DNA of 64,000 bases, from the NCBI RefSeq assembly GCF_020034665.1, contig NZ_JAIQDI010000002.1:1178001-1242000 (forward strand). Reading direction: 5' to 3'. This stretch comes from Niabella beijingensis (GTDB taxonomy: Bacteria; Bacteroidota; Bacteroidia; Chitinophagales; Chitinophagaceae). Below, in pieces: positions 45,483 through 54,716 of this stretch. Every line of letters starts with the position of its first letter. The stretch's first letter is position 1. Both the position numbers and the translations under genes were made by a program. The notes below the pieces were generated by a model. It worked only from the letters and a program-made list of their open reading frames with translations. It was not told the DNA's origin and did no database searches.

Positions 45483-46340
45483 CTAGTTCAGCGCAATGAT
45501 ACGTACATCATCATGATAGACGATACGCGTGCCGGAATCCGGTCCGCCGTATAGTCCCCATTTGGGATAACCAAAGGCACCGCCGCCTGACGTGCCCGTG
45601 CCGGTATAGGTCCTCAGACCGGTACTTTCTCTTCTTAATGTATAGCCTGTTTCTCCGGGCAATTGGGTGTATACTTTTATATAACCGGTACTGTCAGTGG
45701 TCCACAATACGTCGATGCGGAAACGGATCCACTGGTTCACATAAGGCCGGTAGTCGGATACTACGGCAAATACCTGTGTATCGGCTTCCCGTATGATAAT
45801 GCCGTTTCTGCGTACGCGTATCATTACGGGTACGTAGGCATCACCGCTTACGCGGCACTGGAAAAGGTTGCCTCCGTCTACGGGGCTCGCTCCGTTCCAG
45901 TCGGGCCAGTCTTTTAATAATACACTGAATTCATAACGGCGTTCCTGGCCCGGGGTAAAATTAGCGGCAGATACCAGTCTTGCAGTGGTTTCACTCCGAT
46001 AGGCACCATCTGAGATATAGGCACTGTCGCCAAAAACCACTTTATGTGCAACGGCATAAGTACCGGAGGCTCCCGGCGATACCATATAAGCTGCATCCGG
46101 TGCCGGTGCATCCGTGCCCGTAAGACCGGTAATGCCTGAATTGGTCGTGCCGTTCTCATAGGTAGCGTTCAGCAGGGTATCACCGGCGGCAAAAACTGCG
46201 GTACCGGCCGTTGCCGTTTTTCCGGCAGTTCCGCTTTCAGGGGGAGGAGCAACCAAGGAATTACCGGTCCTGGTACAGGATGCTGCAAGGAGCAACAGTG
46301 CGGCGCAGGGCGCTGCGAAATGGAGGAATCGTTTGTTCAT
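45483..46340 (-). CDS. Heparin-lyase-I-like (polysaccharide lyase fold) lipoprotein
   Basis: This 285-residue lipoprotein has its lipobox Cys at about residue 22 (LLAASCTR). The mature part resembles the heparin lyase I-type beta-jelly-roll of alginate/glucuronan lyases: DGAYRSETTARLVSAANFTPGQERRYEFSVLLKDWPDW, a VDGGNLFQCRV strand, QWIRFRIDVLWTTDSTGYIKVYTQ, and a final GPDSGTRIVYHDDVRI. Lyases of this fold cut uronic-acid glycans by beta-elimination. The catalytic residues cannot be assigned with certainty from sequence alone. A hairpin terminator follows. It may supply unsaturated uronides for GH105-type enzymes such as that at 7065. Confidence 0.6.
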   Translation of the reverse strand: MNKRFLHFAAPCAALLLLAASCTRTGNSLVAPPPESGTAGKTATAGTAVFAAGDTLLNATYENGTTNSGITGLTGTDAPAPDAAYMVSPGASGTYAVAHKVVFGDSAYISDGAYRSETTARLVSAANFTPGQERRYEFSVLLKDWPDWNGASPVDGGNLFQCRVSGDAYVPVMIRVRRNGIIIREADTQVFAVVSDYRPYVNQWIRFRIDVLWTTDSTGYIKVYTQLPGETGYTLRRESTGLRTYTGTGTSGGGAFGYPKWGLYGGPDSGTRIVYHDDVRIIALN

Positions 46341-46775
46341 TGTTTTGATTTTTAGGTTTAGAAATATTGATTAAAAAAGTGGCTGCTGTAAGAATGACAG
46401 GCTTTCGTTATATATTTTTAATGAGGAGCATCATACAAAAAGGACTTGTAAAATAGCCGATCTCAAATGCCGGGGCTTTTAAAATGGGTGATCGTATTTT
46501 AGAACTGGTTGAAATTTTAAAGAATTTCCGGTGGTGCAAACCACTTGCAGATAAAACCTGTAAATAAAACAGGCAATTCGATAAGTGAACCACCCGGTAA
46601 AGTTTTTTTACGCCGGCGGTTGATACGTCCGGCTGCAGCAGTTAAAAGCCGCATACTGTCATTTCGGCGGTTGCAATGCTGCTGTTGTACCCGGTTATTG
46701 GATTAAAACCGGTATCCGTTCTCCGACAGGATTAAAAGAACGGCAATCAGGAAAAAGTACAGAAGTGTAATGAAG
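46341..46775. other. Gene-free stretch before AraC regulator
   Basis: I see no convincing gene in this AT-rich 435-base stretch. Two small hairpins stand next to each other: GTGGT-GCAA-ACCAC at 46531-46544 and CCTGT-AAATAAA-ACAGG at about 46557-46573. The lyase-like gene starts on one side and AraC ends on the other, so promoter and terminator activity should lie here. Confidence 0.4.
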
Positions 46776-47648
46776 TTAACTCCCGAGTTTTTCCAGGTAG
46801 GCCCTTGGTGTCATACCCCGGAGCTCCTTAAAAAAACGATTGAAATTGGAGAGGCTGTTAAAGCCGCATTGATAGGCAATGGTGCTGATGGCCTGGTTGC
46901 TATGTGCCATCAGCTTGCAGGCCTGGGCAATGCGTACTTCATTTACAAAAGTGATAAATGTTTTTTGCGTACGGCTTTTAAAATAGCGGCAAAAAGCCTG
47001 CTTGCTCATATTGGCCAGCGCGGCCACTTCGTCCAGCACGATCTCTTTGGCATAATGATCAAATACAAATTTTAATACCCGGTCGATACGTTCATTGTCT
47101 TTTGCCTGGTAGGTATTGGTATAGCCCTGACTGGCCAGCAGCTGGTATTCGCTGGCGGAGCAAAGGAACTCAAAGATCTTTAAGAGACCGATCAGCTTGT
47201 TCAATCCCTCCTGGTTACATACCTCAAAAAGCAGGTCCTTTAGCTGTTCTTTTGTTCCTCCATAAAATAGCATGCCGCGCTGTGCCAAATGAAACAGTTG
47301 TTCCAGCCGGTTGATATCTGTAAAATGGGAAAGCAGCTCTGTTGTTTTTTCCGGATCAAAGAACAATGCCACGGAGCGGGCATGGATGTCTTTTTTATTT
47401 CCCGGAAGATCCTGTGGGTCGTTATGCCATACATGGGGCAGGTTGGCGCCCAGCAGGGTCAGCTCACCGCTGAAAAAATTTTCAACACTGTCGCCGATCA
47501 TCCGCCGGCCTTCACTTTCCACTACATAGGTCAGCTGCGCTTCTTTATGAAAATGGAATTCAGTGGTAAAATAAGGTCGCTCTATGCGCCTGGTGGCAAA
47601 TACCTCGTGTCCGGAGCCATCCAGTATCTTGGCAAAAACAGGCTTCAT
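46776..47648 (-). CDS. AraC family transcriptional regulator with cupin domain
   Basis: This 290-residue regulator has an N-terminal cupin-like sensor (ERPYFTTEFHFHKEAQLTYVVESEGRRMIGDS) and a C-terminal AraC-type DNA-binding domain with two helix-turn-helix units (LDEVAALANMSKQAFCRYFKSRTQKTFITFVNEVRI, ISTIAYQCGFNSLSNFNRFFKELRGMTPRAYLE). It is divergent from the fucose genes starting at 47769. That arrangement points to control of the fucose operon, possibly by L-fucose or a related sugar. Confidence 0.92.
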   Translation of the reverse strand: MKPVFAKILDGSGHEVFATRRIERPYFTTEFHFHKEAQLTYVVESEGRRMIGDSVENFFSGELTLLGANLPHVWHNDPQDLPGNKKDIHARSVALFFDPEKTTELLSHFTDINRLEQLFHLAQRGMLFYGGTKEQLKDLLFEVCNQEGLNKLIGLLKIFEFLCSASEYQLLASQGYTNTYQAKDNERIDRVLKFVFDHYAKEIVLDEVAALANMSKQAFCRYFKSRTQKTFITFVNEVRIAQACKLMAHSNQAISTIAYQCGFNSLSNFNRFFKELRGMTPRAYLEKLGS

Positions 47649-47768
47649 ATTTACAGGTATTTTATTGGAGTTATTATTTTTTAGCTAATATACAGTAAGA
47701 ACTGGTCATTTCACGGATATTATCCGGAGAATAATTCTGATATTTTCGTACTGCTAAATGTGCTTGTC

Positions 47769-48560
47769 ATGCTTCAGAACAAAGTCATTTTCCTTACGGG
47801 TGGTGCCGATGGTATCGGCTGGGAATGTGCCCGGGCCTATGCCCGGAACGGGGCGCTGCTTTGTATTGCTGATATAAAACCCCTTAAGCAGGAACAGCTT
47901 GCGGTACTGGATGGGGAAGGACATCTTTCGGTTTGCTGCGATCTGGCCCGTGAAGCAGAGGTACAGCAGGCCGTTCAGACTGCTGTACGGGAATTCGGCG
48001 GCCTTGATGCCATTCATAACAATGCCGCTGTTACACATCCGTCGAAACCATTGCATACCACCAGTAACGAAGAATGGGACCTGTTGATGGAAGTGAATGT
48101 AAAAAGCATATTATATACTACCCGTTACGGGCTGCCGCATCTGAGGCAGCCGGGAGGTGTTTTTTTAATGACCAGTTCCCTGGTGGGCAGTATCGGGCAG
48201 GAGCATCATGCGGCCTATGTAGCCACCAAGGGCGCGGTGAATGCGCTGGTGAAAGCCATGGCGCTGGATTATGCGCCGCTGGGTATCCGGGTAAATGCCA
48301 TCGGCCCTGCAGCCATCCGCACACAGGCACTGGAAGCCTGGAGTCGTGAGCAGCCCGATACCACAGCCATCCGGGATTACCTGGATCAGTTGCAGCCGCT
48401 GGGTGCCATGCCTGCAGGGGATGTGATCGCCGATGCGGCGGTATTCCTGCTCAGCAATGCGGCGCGCTTTATTACCGGTTGCATATTACCGGTAAGCGGA
48501 GGCGCGGAGCTGGGCTACAGAAGCGTAAGTGCAAATCATACAAAATCATTCAGCAAATGA
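47769..48560 (+). CDS. SDR family oxidoreductase, probable L-fucose pathway dehydrogenase
   Basis: This 263-residue classical SDR has the glycine motif TGGADGIGWE near residue 10, NNAA, Ser in MTSSLVG, YxxxK in YVATKGA, and a VSGGAELGYRS end. I chose the ATG at 47769, which begins MLQNKVIFLTGG. Because the next gene is an L-fuconate dehydratase, it may oxidise L-fucose to the lactone, or instead act later on 2-keto-3-deoxy-L-fuconate. The sequence does not decide. It overlaps the dehydratase by ATGA. Confidence 0.85.
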   Translation: MLQNKVIFLTGGADGIGWECARAYARNGALLCIADIKPLKQEQLAVLDGEGHLSVCCDLAREAEVQQAVQTAVREFGGLDAIHNNAAVTHPSKPLHTTSNEEWDLLMEVNVKSILYTTRYGLPHLRQPGGVFLMTSSLVGSIGQEHHAAYVATKGAVNALVKAMALDYAPLGIRVNAIGPAAIRTQALEAWSREQPDTTAIRDYLDQLQPLGAMPAGDVIADAAVFLLSNAARFITGCILPVSGGAELGYRSVSANHTKSFSK

Positions 48561-49780
48561 TCGCAACCATTACCATAAAAGACAGACGCTTTCCGCTTGC
48601 TGCCGGAGCAGGAAGTGATGCGATACACAAGGATCCGCAATACTCTTATGCCGTTACAACGCTGGGAGACGAGAATGGCCGGGCGGGTACGGGGCTGGCA
48701 TTTACCGTGGGTGCAGGCAATGATCTTGTATGCAAGGCGGCACAATTCTATGCGGAAAAATTAAAGGGGCAGGATATTGAAGCATTAATGCAGGACTTTG
48801 GAACTATTTTTAAAACCCTTTCCAATGAACAGCAGTTCCGGTGGCTGGGACCGCACAAAGGGGTGGTGCACCTGGGACTGGCATCCGTTACCAACGCCTG
48901 TTATGATCTCTGGGCCAAACAACGCGGTGTGCCGTTGTGGAAGCTGCTCTCAGAACTGAGCCCGGAGCAAATAGTGAACACGCTCGATCTTTCCTACCTG
49001 GAAGATGTGCTGACAAAAGAAGAAGCACTTGAGCTGCTTACAGCGCAGGCGGCCACCAGGACGGCACGTATGAGTATCATTGAGACGGGTTACCCGGGTT
49101 ATGATACTTCGGTAGGGTGGTTCAACTATAATGATGAAAAAGTGCGCGAGAATTGTAAAAAGGCCATCGCCAGCGGCTTTACGGCCATGAAATTAAAAGT
49201 AGGTTCGGCCGATCCGCAGCGGGATATACGACGGGCTAATATTGTGCGCGAAGAAGCAGGTGATGCGGTAAAAGTGATGCTGGATGCCAACCAGCAGTGG
49301 ACGCTTCCGCAAGCCATAGCGGTTTGTAATGAACTGAAGAAGATCAACCCTTACTGGATCGAAGAACCCACACATCCCGATGATGTGCTGGCACACCAGG
49401 CGCTGGCCCGTGAAATAGCACCGGTACAGCTGGCGGTGGGGGAGCATGTTCCCAACCGCATCCTGTTTAAGAATTACCTGCAAAGCGGTTGTGCCGGTTT
49501 TATACAGGTGGACGCCGTTCGGGTGGGTGGTGTCAGCGAGTTTATTACCATCAGCCTGCTGTGTAAAAAATTTGGCGTGCCCGTAGTGCCACATGTAGGG
49601 GATATGGGACAGCTGCACCAGCACCTGGTATTGTTCAATCATATTGCGATGGGACACCCGGCCCTGTTCCTGGAACATATCCCGCATCTGAAAGAATATT
49701 TTGTACATCCCGTAAAAATTGAGAACGGGGTGTATCGTAGCCCGCAGGAGGCGGGAAGCAGTTGCGACCTGAAGGTATAG
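48557..49780 (+). CDS. L-fuconate dehydratase (enolase superfamily)
   Basis: This ~407-residue enolase-superfamily dehydratase has the KxK catalytic pair (MKLKVGSADPQRDIRRA), metal ligands in MLDANQQW, WIEEPTHPDDVLAHQALAREIAP and VGEHVPN, and the His in VPHVGDMGQLHQHLVLFNHI. It ends with HLKEYFVHPVKIENGVYRSP. This order matches L-fuconate dehydratase of the mandelate racemase subgroup more closely than other sugar-acid dehydratases I can recall. Its product would be 2-keto-3-deoxy-L-fuconate. I chose the ATG at 48557, coupled to the SDR stop; an earlier in-frame TTG inside the SDR gene is unlikely. Confidence 0.88.
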   Translation: MIATITIKDRRFPLAAGAGSDAIHKDPQYSYAVTTLGDENGRAGTGLAFTVGAGNDLVCKAAQFYAEKLKGQDIEALMQDFGTIFKTLSNEQQFRWLGPHKGVVHLGLASVTNACYDLWAKQRGVPLWKLLSELSPEQIVNTLDLSYLEDVLTKEEALELLTAQAATRTARMSIIETGYPGYDTSVGWFNYNDEKVRENCKKAIASGFTAMKLKVGSADPQRDIRRANIVREEAGDAVKVMLDANQQWTLPQAIAVCNELKKINPYWIEEPTHPDDVLAHQALAREIAPVQLAVGEHVPNRILFKNYLQSGCAGFIQVDAVRVGGVSEFITISLLCKKFGVPVVPHVGDMGQLHQHLVLFNHIAMGHPALFLEHIPHLKEYFVHPVKIENGVYRSPQEAGSSCDLKV

Positions 49781-49819
49781 TGTTTATTATTGATCATGCA
49801 CCCTTAACGATTAACAAAG

Positions 49820-51469
49820 ATGGTATCGACTCCCGATATAATTATAACGATCAGCTATATCCTGTTCATTGTAACCATTGGCCTCTGGACGGGCGCCCGT
49901 AAGCGGGCGGGCAGCACGGATAGCAAAGAATATTTTCTTGCCGGTAATACACTGCGCTGGCCTATGATCGGCCTGGCATTGTTTGCCACCAATATTTCGT
50001 GCCTGCACCTGGTAAGTCTTGCCCAGAGCGGTTTTGATACCGGCCTGCTCAACGGCAATTTTGAGTGGATGGCTGCTTTTACCCTGGTGCTGCTGGCCTT
50101 ATGGTTTGTACCGTTTTACATCCGCTCAGGGGTCTCTACGCTCCCTGATTTCCTGGAACGGCGGTATAACAAGGCCTGCCGCGACTGGCTGGCGTTTATT
50201 TCCATCATTTCCGCCGTGATCATTCATATCGCCTTCTCCTTTCTTGCGGGCGGCATCGTACTGGAAACCCTGTTTGGTATCAATATGTATACCAGCATTA
50301 TTGTAATTGCACTGGTTACGGGGCTGTACACGATCATTGGCGGACTGCGCGCGGTGGTGGTTACGGAAACGGTGCAAAGCGTGGTGCTCATTGCCGGAGC
50401 GCTCATCATTACTTATTTTTCCTGGAACAAAGCCGGCGGCTGGAAGGGGATGACGGAAATATTGGAGGCGCAGAACAGTATGGACAAGATCAGCATGCTG
50501 CGCCCCGCAGGGGACGCCAGCGGTATGAGCTGGCTGGCGGTGTTCCTGGGGTACCCGGTGCTGGGTATCTGGTACTGGTGCGCAGACCAGACCATTGTAC
50601 AGCGCGCACTGGGGGCGCGGGATGAGAACCATGCAAGGGTGGGTGCCCTGTTCTGCGGCTTTATAAAAATACTGCCCGTTTTTATCTTTGTAATGCCGGG
50701 TCTGCTTGCCTATGCGTTATTCCATTCCGGTAAACTGGATCTCAGCAGCCTGCAACAGACCGGCGCCGGTGGCGCTGCGGTATTGAACACAAAGGGTATC
50801 TATACTTTAATGATCACACAACTGGTGCCCAAAGGACTGGTAGGTATCCTGGTAGCGGCGTTGCTTTCGGGGCTGATGAGCCAGATCGCCGGAGCGCTCA
50901 ATTCGATCGCTACCCTCAGCAGCTTTGATCTTTATAAACGCTTCAAACCGGAGGCCGACGATAAAAAACTGGTGACCGTGGGCCGTGTTGCTGCTGCTGT
51001 TGCTCTTGTGGTATCCATCGGGTTACTGCCCTTGCTCAACCGGTACAGCAGCCTGTTTGAAGGTATTAATGATGTGATCGCTCATATAGCACCACCCATT
51101 ACTACTGTATTCTTGTTGGGCGTGTTCTGGAAAAAAGCATCGGCAAAAGCTGCCCAGCTGACCTTATGGCTGGGATCTGCCTTGGGTGTGACGGTTTTTG
51201 CGGTGAATAAACTTTTAGGACCGGAAACCTTTATCGGCCACATTCCGTTTATGATGATGGCCTTCTACCTGTTCTGTGCCTGTGTATTGATGCAGGTAGT
51301 ATTTTCTTATGCATACCCGGTGCAGCATACAGCGCAGAGCCGCAACCTGTACTGGAAGTCTGTTTGGGAGCCACTGCAAAGCAGCGGGTGGAAGGGCATC
51401 GGTAATTATAAAGTACTTTCATTTTTACTGATCGCACTGATGGGCGTGCTCTATTGGTGCTTTCGCTAA
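49820..51469 (+). CDS. SSS family sodium/solute symporter, probable fucose importer
   Basis: This 549-residue membrane protein has ~14 helices with the sodium:solute symporter pattern: EYFLAGNTLRWPMIGLALFATNISCLHLVSLAQSG, VSTLPDFLERRYNKACRDW, TIIGGLRAVVVTETVQSVVLI and DQTIVQRALGARDENHARVGALFCGFIK. It lies between the fuconate dehydratase and the GH29 fucosidase, so L-fucose (or a fucoside) is the likely cargo. Sugar specificity is inferred from position only. Confidence 0.88.
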   Translation: MVSTPDIIITISYILFIVTIGLWTGARKRAGSTDSKEYFLAGNTLRWPMIGLALFATNISCLHLVSLAQSGFDTGLLNGNFEWMAAFTLVLLALWFVPFYIRSGVSTLPDFLERRYNKACRDWLAFISIISAVIIHIAFSFLAGGIVLETLFGINMYTSIIVIALVTGLYTIIGGLRAVVVTETVQSVVLIAGALIITYFSWNKAGGWKGMTEILEAQNSMDKISMLRPAGDASGMSWLAVFLGYPVLGIWYWCADQTIVQRALGARDENHARVGALFCGFIKILPVFIFVMPGLLAYALFHSGKLDLSSLQQTGAGGAAVLNTKGIYTLMITQLVPKGLVGILVAALLSGLMSQIAGALNSIATLSSFDLYKRFKPEADDKKLVTVGRVAAAVALVVSIGLLPLLNRYSSLFEGINDVIAHIAPPITTVFLLGVFWKKASAKAAQLTLWLGSALGVTVFAVNKLLGPETFIGHIPFMMMAFYLFCACVLMQVVFSYAYPVQHTAQSRNLYWKSVWEPLQSSGWKGIGNYKVLSFLLIALMGVLYWCFR

Positions 51470-51504
51470 TCACTGTTTGATTTTTTAAAAGCAAATAAAA
51501 TCGT

Positions 51505-52806
51505 ATGCGCAAAAAAAGTTTTTTTCTCATGCTGGCGGCATTTGTTTTTTGCAACACAAATGCACAGACCCGCTCCGCATCATTACAATCCTTTATGCAG
51601 GACCGTTTTGGAATGTTCATTCATTGGGGACCGGTAGCACTGCGGGGTACGGAGATCGGCTGGAGCCGCGACCGTGAAGTATCCAAGGCCGACTATGATG
51701 CTCTTTACAAAGAATTTGATCCGGTGCTTTTTGATGCCGGTGCCTGGGTAAAGGCAGCAAAGGATGCAGGAATGAAATATCTTACGATTACTGCCCGGCA
51801 TCACGACGGGTTTTGTCTCTGGCCCACAAAGTTTACGGAGTATAATATTATGAACAGTCCGTATAAAAAAGACGTGGTGGGCGCCCTCAGCAAGGCCTGT
51901 AAAAAAGAAGGGATCAAATTCTGTATTTATTATTCGGTGCTGGACTGGTACCATCCGGACTATCCGATGCATTCACCCCATAATAACCCCAAGCCCGATC
52001 CCCGATCGGATATGAACCGTTATATCGCTTTTATGAAAAACCAGCTGAAGGAGCTTATCACCAGCTATGATCCTTATATGCTTTGGTTCGACGGACAATG
52101 GGAAAGTCCCTGGACCGATGCAATGGGCCGGGATATTTACAGCTATGTAAAACAGCTTAAACCCTCCATCATTACCAACAACCGGCTGGGCAAGGAATTT
52201 GCCGCTGTGGATAATAAAACGATTGATGCTGCAAAAATGATCGGCGATTATGATACCCCCGAGCAGGTGGTAGGCCGGCTGAACATGGATCTGCCCTGGG
52301 AAAGTTGTTTTACCATCTGCAACCAATGGGCCTGGAAACCCAATGATAAAATGAAATCACTGAAGGAATGCCTTACCATCCTCTCCAAAGCCGTGGGTGG
52401 TAACGGAAACCTGCTTCTGAATGTTGGCCCCATGCCGGATGGCCGCATCGAGGCGCGGCAAGTAAAACGGTTGCAGGAGATCGGCGACTGGCTGAAGATA
52501 AACGGAGAAGCCGTGTATGGCACACTGGGCGGTCCTTATGAGCCTACCGGGGCTTATGCCACTACGCGGAAGAATAAGACCATTTATGTACATGTGCTGA
52601 ATACGGATACGGCATCTATTGTCCTTAGGAAAATACCAGGTATTAAAATCAAGACCGCACATACCCTGGCGGGGGAAAAGGTGAACCTGGCACAAAATGG
52701 TGACAGCATCGAAATCCATAAACCAGCGCCTGAAAAAAGCGGACTGCCTTATGTGGTGGCGCTGGAAACCGACAAACCGGTATCAACCCTTCCGATCATT
52801 AAATAA
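51505..52806 (+). CDS. GH29 family alpha-L-fucosidase
   Basis: This 433-residue exported enzyme (signal MRKKSFFLMLAAFVFCNTNAQ) has the GH29 TIM barrel: RFGMFIHWGPVALRG, YLTITARHHDGFCLWPTKFTEYNI, FCIYYSVLDWYHPDY, and the nucleophile Asp196 in YMLWFDGQWE. A C-terminal beta-domain (TYVHVLNTDTASIVLRK-like) follows. The family releases alpha-linked L-fucose with retention. The gene starts 36 bases after the transporter, so released fucose would be imported directly. Confidence 0.93.
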   Translation: MRKKSFFLMLAAFVFCNTNAQTRSASLQSFMQDRFGMFIHWGPVALRGTEIGWSRDREVSKADYDALYKEFDPVLFDAGAWVKAAKDAGMKYLTITARHHDGFCLWPTKFTEYNIMNSPYKKDVVGALSKACKKEGIKFCIYYSVLDWYHPDYPMHSPHNNPKPDPRSDMNRYIAFMKNQLKELITSYDPYMLWFDGQWESPWTDAMGRDIYSYVKQLKPSIITNNRLGKEFAAVDNKTIDAAKMIGDYDTPEQVVGRLNMDLPWESCFTICNQWAWKPNDKMKSLKECLTILSKAVGGNGNLLLNVGPMPDGRIEARQVKRLQEIGDWLKINGEAVYGTLGGPYEPTGAYATTRKNKTIYVHVLNTDTASIVLRKIPGIKIKTAHTLAGEKVNLAQNGDSIEIHKPAPEKSGLPYVVALETDKPVSTLPIIK

Positions 52807-52814
52807 GTACCGAT

Positions 52815-53267
52815 ATGCGTGCATTGAATCCTGTAATGGCGTTGGTGGCAGCTATGGCGATAGCCTGTACCGCGCCTGCATCAAAAAAAACAGCCGGGGA
52901 AAAAACCGGCGCCCTGCCGGAGACAAAAGTGGAACGGTTTGGCATGGTTACCGGTTTAAAACCCGGCCAGGTCGTCTGCTACAAGCAATTACACGCCGCG
53001 GTATGGCCCGCTGTAAAACAAAAGATCACAGAATGTAATATCCGCAATTATTCCATTTATTTAAAAGAAATAGATGGGGAACCATATCTTTTCAGTTACT
53101 GGGAATATGTGGGTACCGACTTTACGGCGGATATGAAAAAAATGGCAGCAGACAGTACTACCCAACGCTGGTGGAAGGAAACAGCGCCCACGCAGCTGCC
53201 GCTTCCGGATGCTGCTGCCAAAGGCGAAACCTGGAGCCGCATGGAAGAAGTGTTTCACCAGGATTAA
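52815..53267 (+). CDS. Exported RhaM-type L-rhamnose/L-fucose mutarotase lipoprotein
   Basis: This 150-residue protein has a lipoprotein signal (lipobox Cys18 in AIACTA) ahead of a RhaM-type ferredoxin-like domain. FGMVTGLKPGQVVCYKQLHAAVWPAVKQKITECNIRNYSIYLKE carries the family His in LHAAVWP, and RWWKETAPTQ and WSRMEEVFHQD follow. RhaM-family proteins interconvert the anomers of L-rhamnose or L-fucose. Cytoplasmic forms are usual, so the lipid anchor is odd. Here it may convert the beta anomer produced outside into the form the transporter takes up. It starts eight bases after GH29. Confidence 0.85.
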   Translation: MRALNPVMALVAAMAIACTAPASKKTAGEKTGALPETKVERFGMVTGLKPGQVVCYKQLHAAVWPAVKQKITECNIRNYSIYLKEIDGEPYLFSYWEYVGTDFTADMKKMAADSTTQRWWKETAPTQLPLPDAAAKGETWSRMEEVFHQD

Positions 53268-53341
53268 AGGCCACCCATCCACAGGGCGGGTACACCGGAA
53301 GCTTCAGGTACCCTAATACTTTTGTTAAAAGGATCACCAAT

Positions 53342-53378
53342 AAAAGCCGGAACAGGTTCAGACCCGTTCCGGCTTTTT
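53342..53378. terminator. Bidirectional intrinsic terminator
   Basis: AAAAGCCGGAAC (53342-53353) pairs perfectly with GTTCCGGCTTTT (53366-53377). T-rich ends lie on both strands. It sits between the convergent mutarotase gene and M60 peptidase gene and should end transcription from both sides. Confidence 0.8.
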
Positions 53379-53399
53379 ATAAAGAGAATGCTTCGTTAA

Positions 53400-54716
53400 T
53401 TATTCATGAAGCGTGGTGATATCAACGGATGGTGCGGGCAGGCTCAGATTAGTGATCTCATCATAAACCGACTGGCTTACCTTAAAACCCCATTTCCGGA
53501 AAAAGGAGCCCAGGTCTTTACCGGAAGCCCTGCTGGCATATAACATCAGGACCCGCATTTCCTCTTCAGCATTCCCTGCGGGTGAAGGCTTTTCTGCCCG
53601 TACGAGTTGGTGCAGGTTGTGATAAAAGTTGTCGCCGAAGGCCAGCCACAGCTGCTGGTAAAGTGCCAGGCGTACATCACCCGAGGCCTGCGAGGTGGTA
53701 TAGTTGCGGCTGGAATCCGGAAGTGCAAGGTATTGTTGCACTGCGGTCCATTTGGATCCTGTAAGCCAGGTATACCCGGATTTTATTTTCCGGTAGGCGG
53801 CAAGAGTATAGATATTCGGGTTCACCTCACCCACAGCACCAAAGGTCCAGTTCCACATCTGGTGATGATGCCCCATTTCATGAAAGAGCCCCCAGCCGTT
53901 TCCGGTGATCACGGTATGATCCAGTACACGGCTGAAGGAGCTGCCCACAACACGTACCCGGCCTTCATGCGTGGCGTCCATATACCCTCCGGTCCGCTCC
54001 ACGATCATGATCTTTCCCTCCCAGGTCTTATCGGCGGCAGTGCTTCCGTCAAGTCCGCTGAAAGCATGTTCAGCATTTAAGGCGCTGTCGATATACAGAA
54101 GGGCGGAGTCCTGGTTCTTGTCCTGGAATTCGATCGCCTTTGTTCGTGAGCACACCACAAACGCTCTTTTGGATACGAGTACGACATTGGGCAGGGTATC
54201 GCCGGCGAGCATGGTTTTCCATTGCTGGTTGGTGGTAGTGCCCAGGATATAAAACGGCAAGACTGAAAAACCACTTACAAACTCCACCTTTACCTTATTA
54301 CCGGCGGAAGGCTGATCGGCTGCAAATTTGAGGTAGAGATCCCCTGCAGCCCCGGAAATAGTATTGGTCCCGGGTTGCAGATTGTAACTGGTTACGGTTT
54401 CCCGGTCGTAACTCCCTACCAGCAGCTGGGGCAATGCATTGCCGCTGATGATGGTCACGTTTACGATGAGCGGAGTATTGGCGTTTTTCCGCAATCCTAC
54501 GGGATCATGATCGGCGGTACGCAATGATAACATCATCCGGCTGGCTTCTGCCTGCCCCGAACTGCGCTGTGTAAGTTGCCATATATTCTGTGCAAGCATT
54601 TCCAGTCCGGGCCCGTGTGGTACCTGGGAACGTGCGCCGGCAAGCGACGTAACGGGTGTTTTGTTGCAGGCAATGAGCAGCGCCGCAGCAATACTGATTT
54701 TTAATACGTGTTTCAT
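53400..54716 (-). CDS. M60 family zinc metallopeptidase (mucin/glycoprotein-type)
   Basis: This ~438-residue lipoprotein (lipobox Cys17 in LLIACNK) has the M60/gluzincin active site: HEMGHHHQMWNWTFGAVGEVNPNIYTL with HExxH and the downstream third-ligand Glu. A beta-sandwich before it (VNVTIISGNALPQLLVGSYDRETV) is usual for M60 proteins. Family M60 proteases cut near O-glycosylated serines or threonines in mucin-like glycoproteins. I chose the ATG at 54716. It stands opposite the fucose operon, which fits host- or biofilm-type fucosylated glycoproteins as food. Confidence 0.88.
   Translation of the reverse strand: MKHVLKISIAAALLIACNKTPVTSLAGARSQVPHGPGLEMLAQNIWQLTQRSSGQAEASRMMLSLRTADHDPVGLRKNANTPLIVNVTIISGNALPQLLVGSYDRETVTSYNLQPGTNTISGAAGDLYLKFAADQPSAGNKVKVEFVSGFSVLPFYILGTTTNQQWKTMLAGDTLPNVVLVSKRAFVVCSRTKAIEFQDKNQDSALLYIDSALNAEHAFSGLDGSTAADKTWEGKIMIVERTGGYMDATHEGRVRVVGSSFSRVLDHTVITGNGWGLFHEMGHHHQMWNWTFGAVGEVNPNIYTLAAYRKIKSGYTWLTGSKWTAVQQYLALPDSSRNYTTSQASGDVRLALYQQLWLAFGDNFYHNLHQLVRAEKPSPAGNAEEEMRVLMLYASRASGKDLGSFFRKWGFKVSQSVYDEITNLSLPAPSVDITTLHE

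Noticed and set aside
46408..46593. 61-codon minus-strand frame between the lyase-like gene and AraC
   Set aside because: It has no recognisable protein content, no promoter-like element and an improbable composition.
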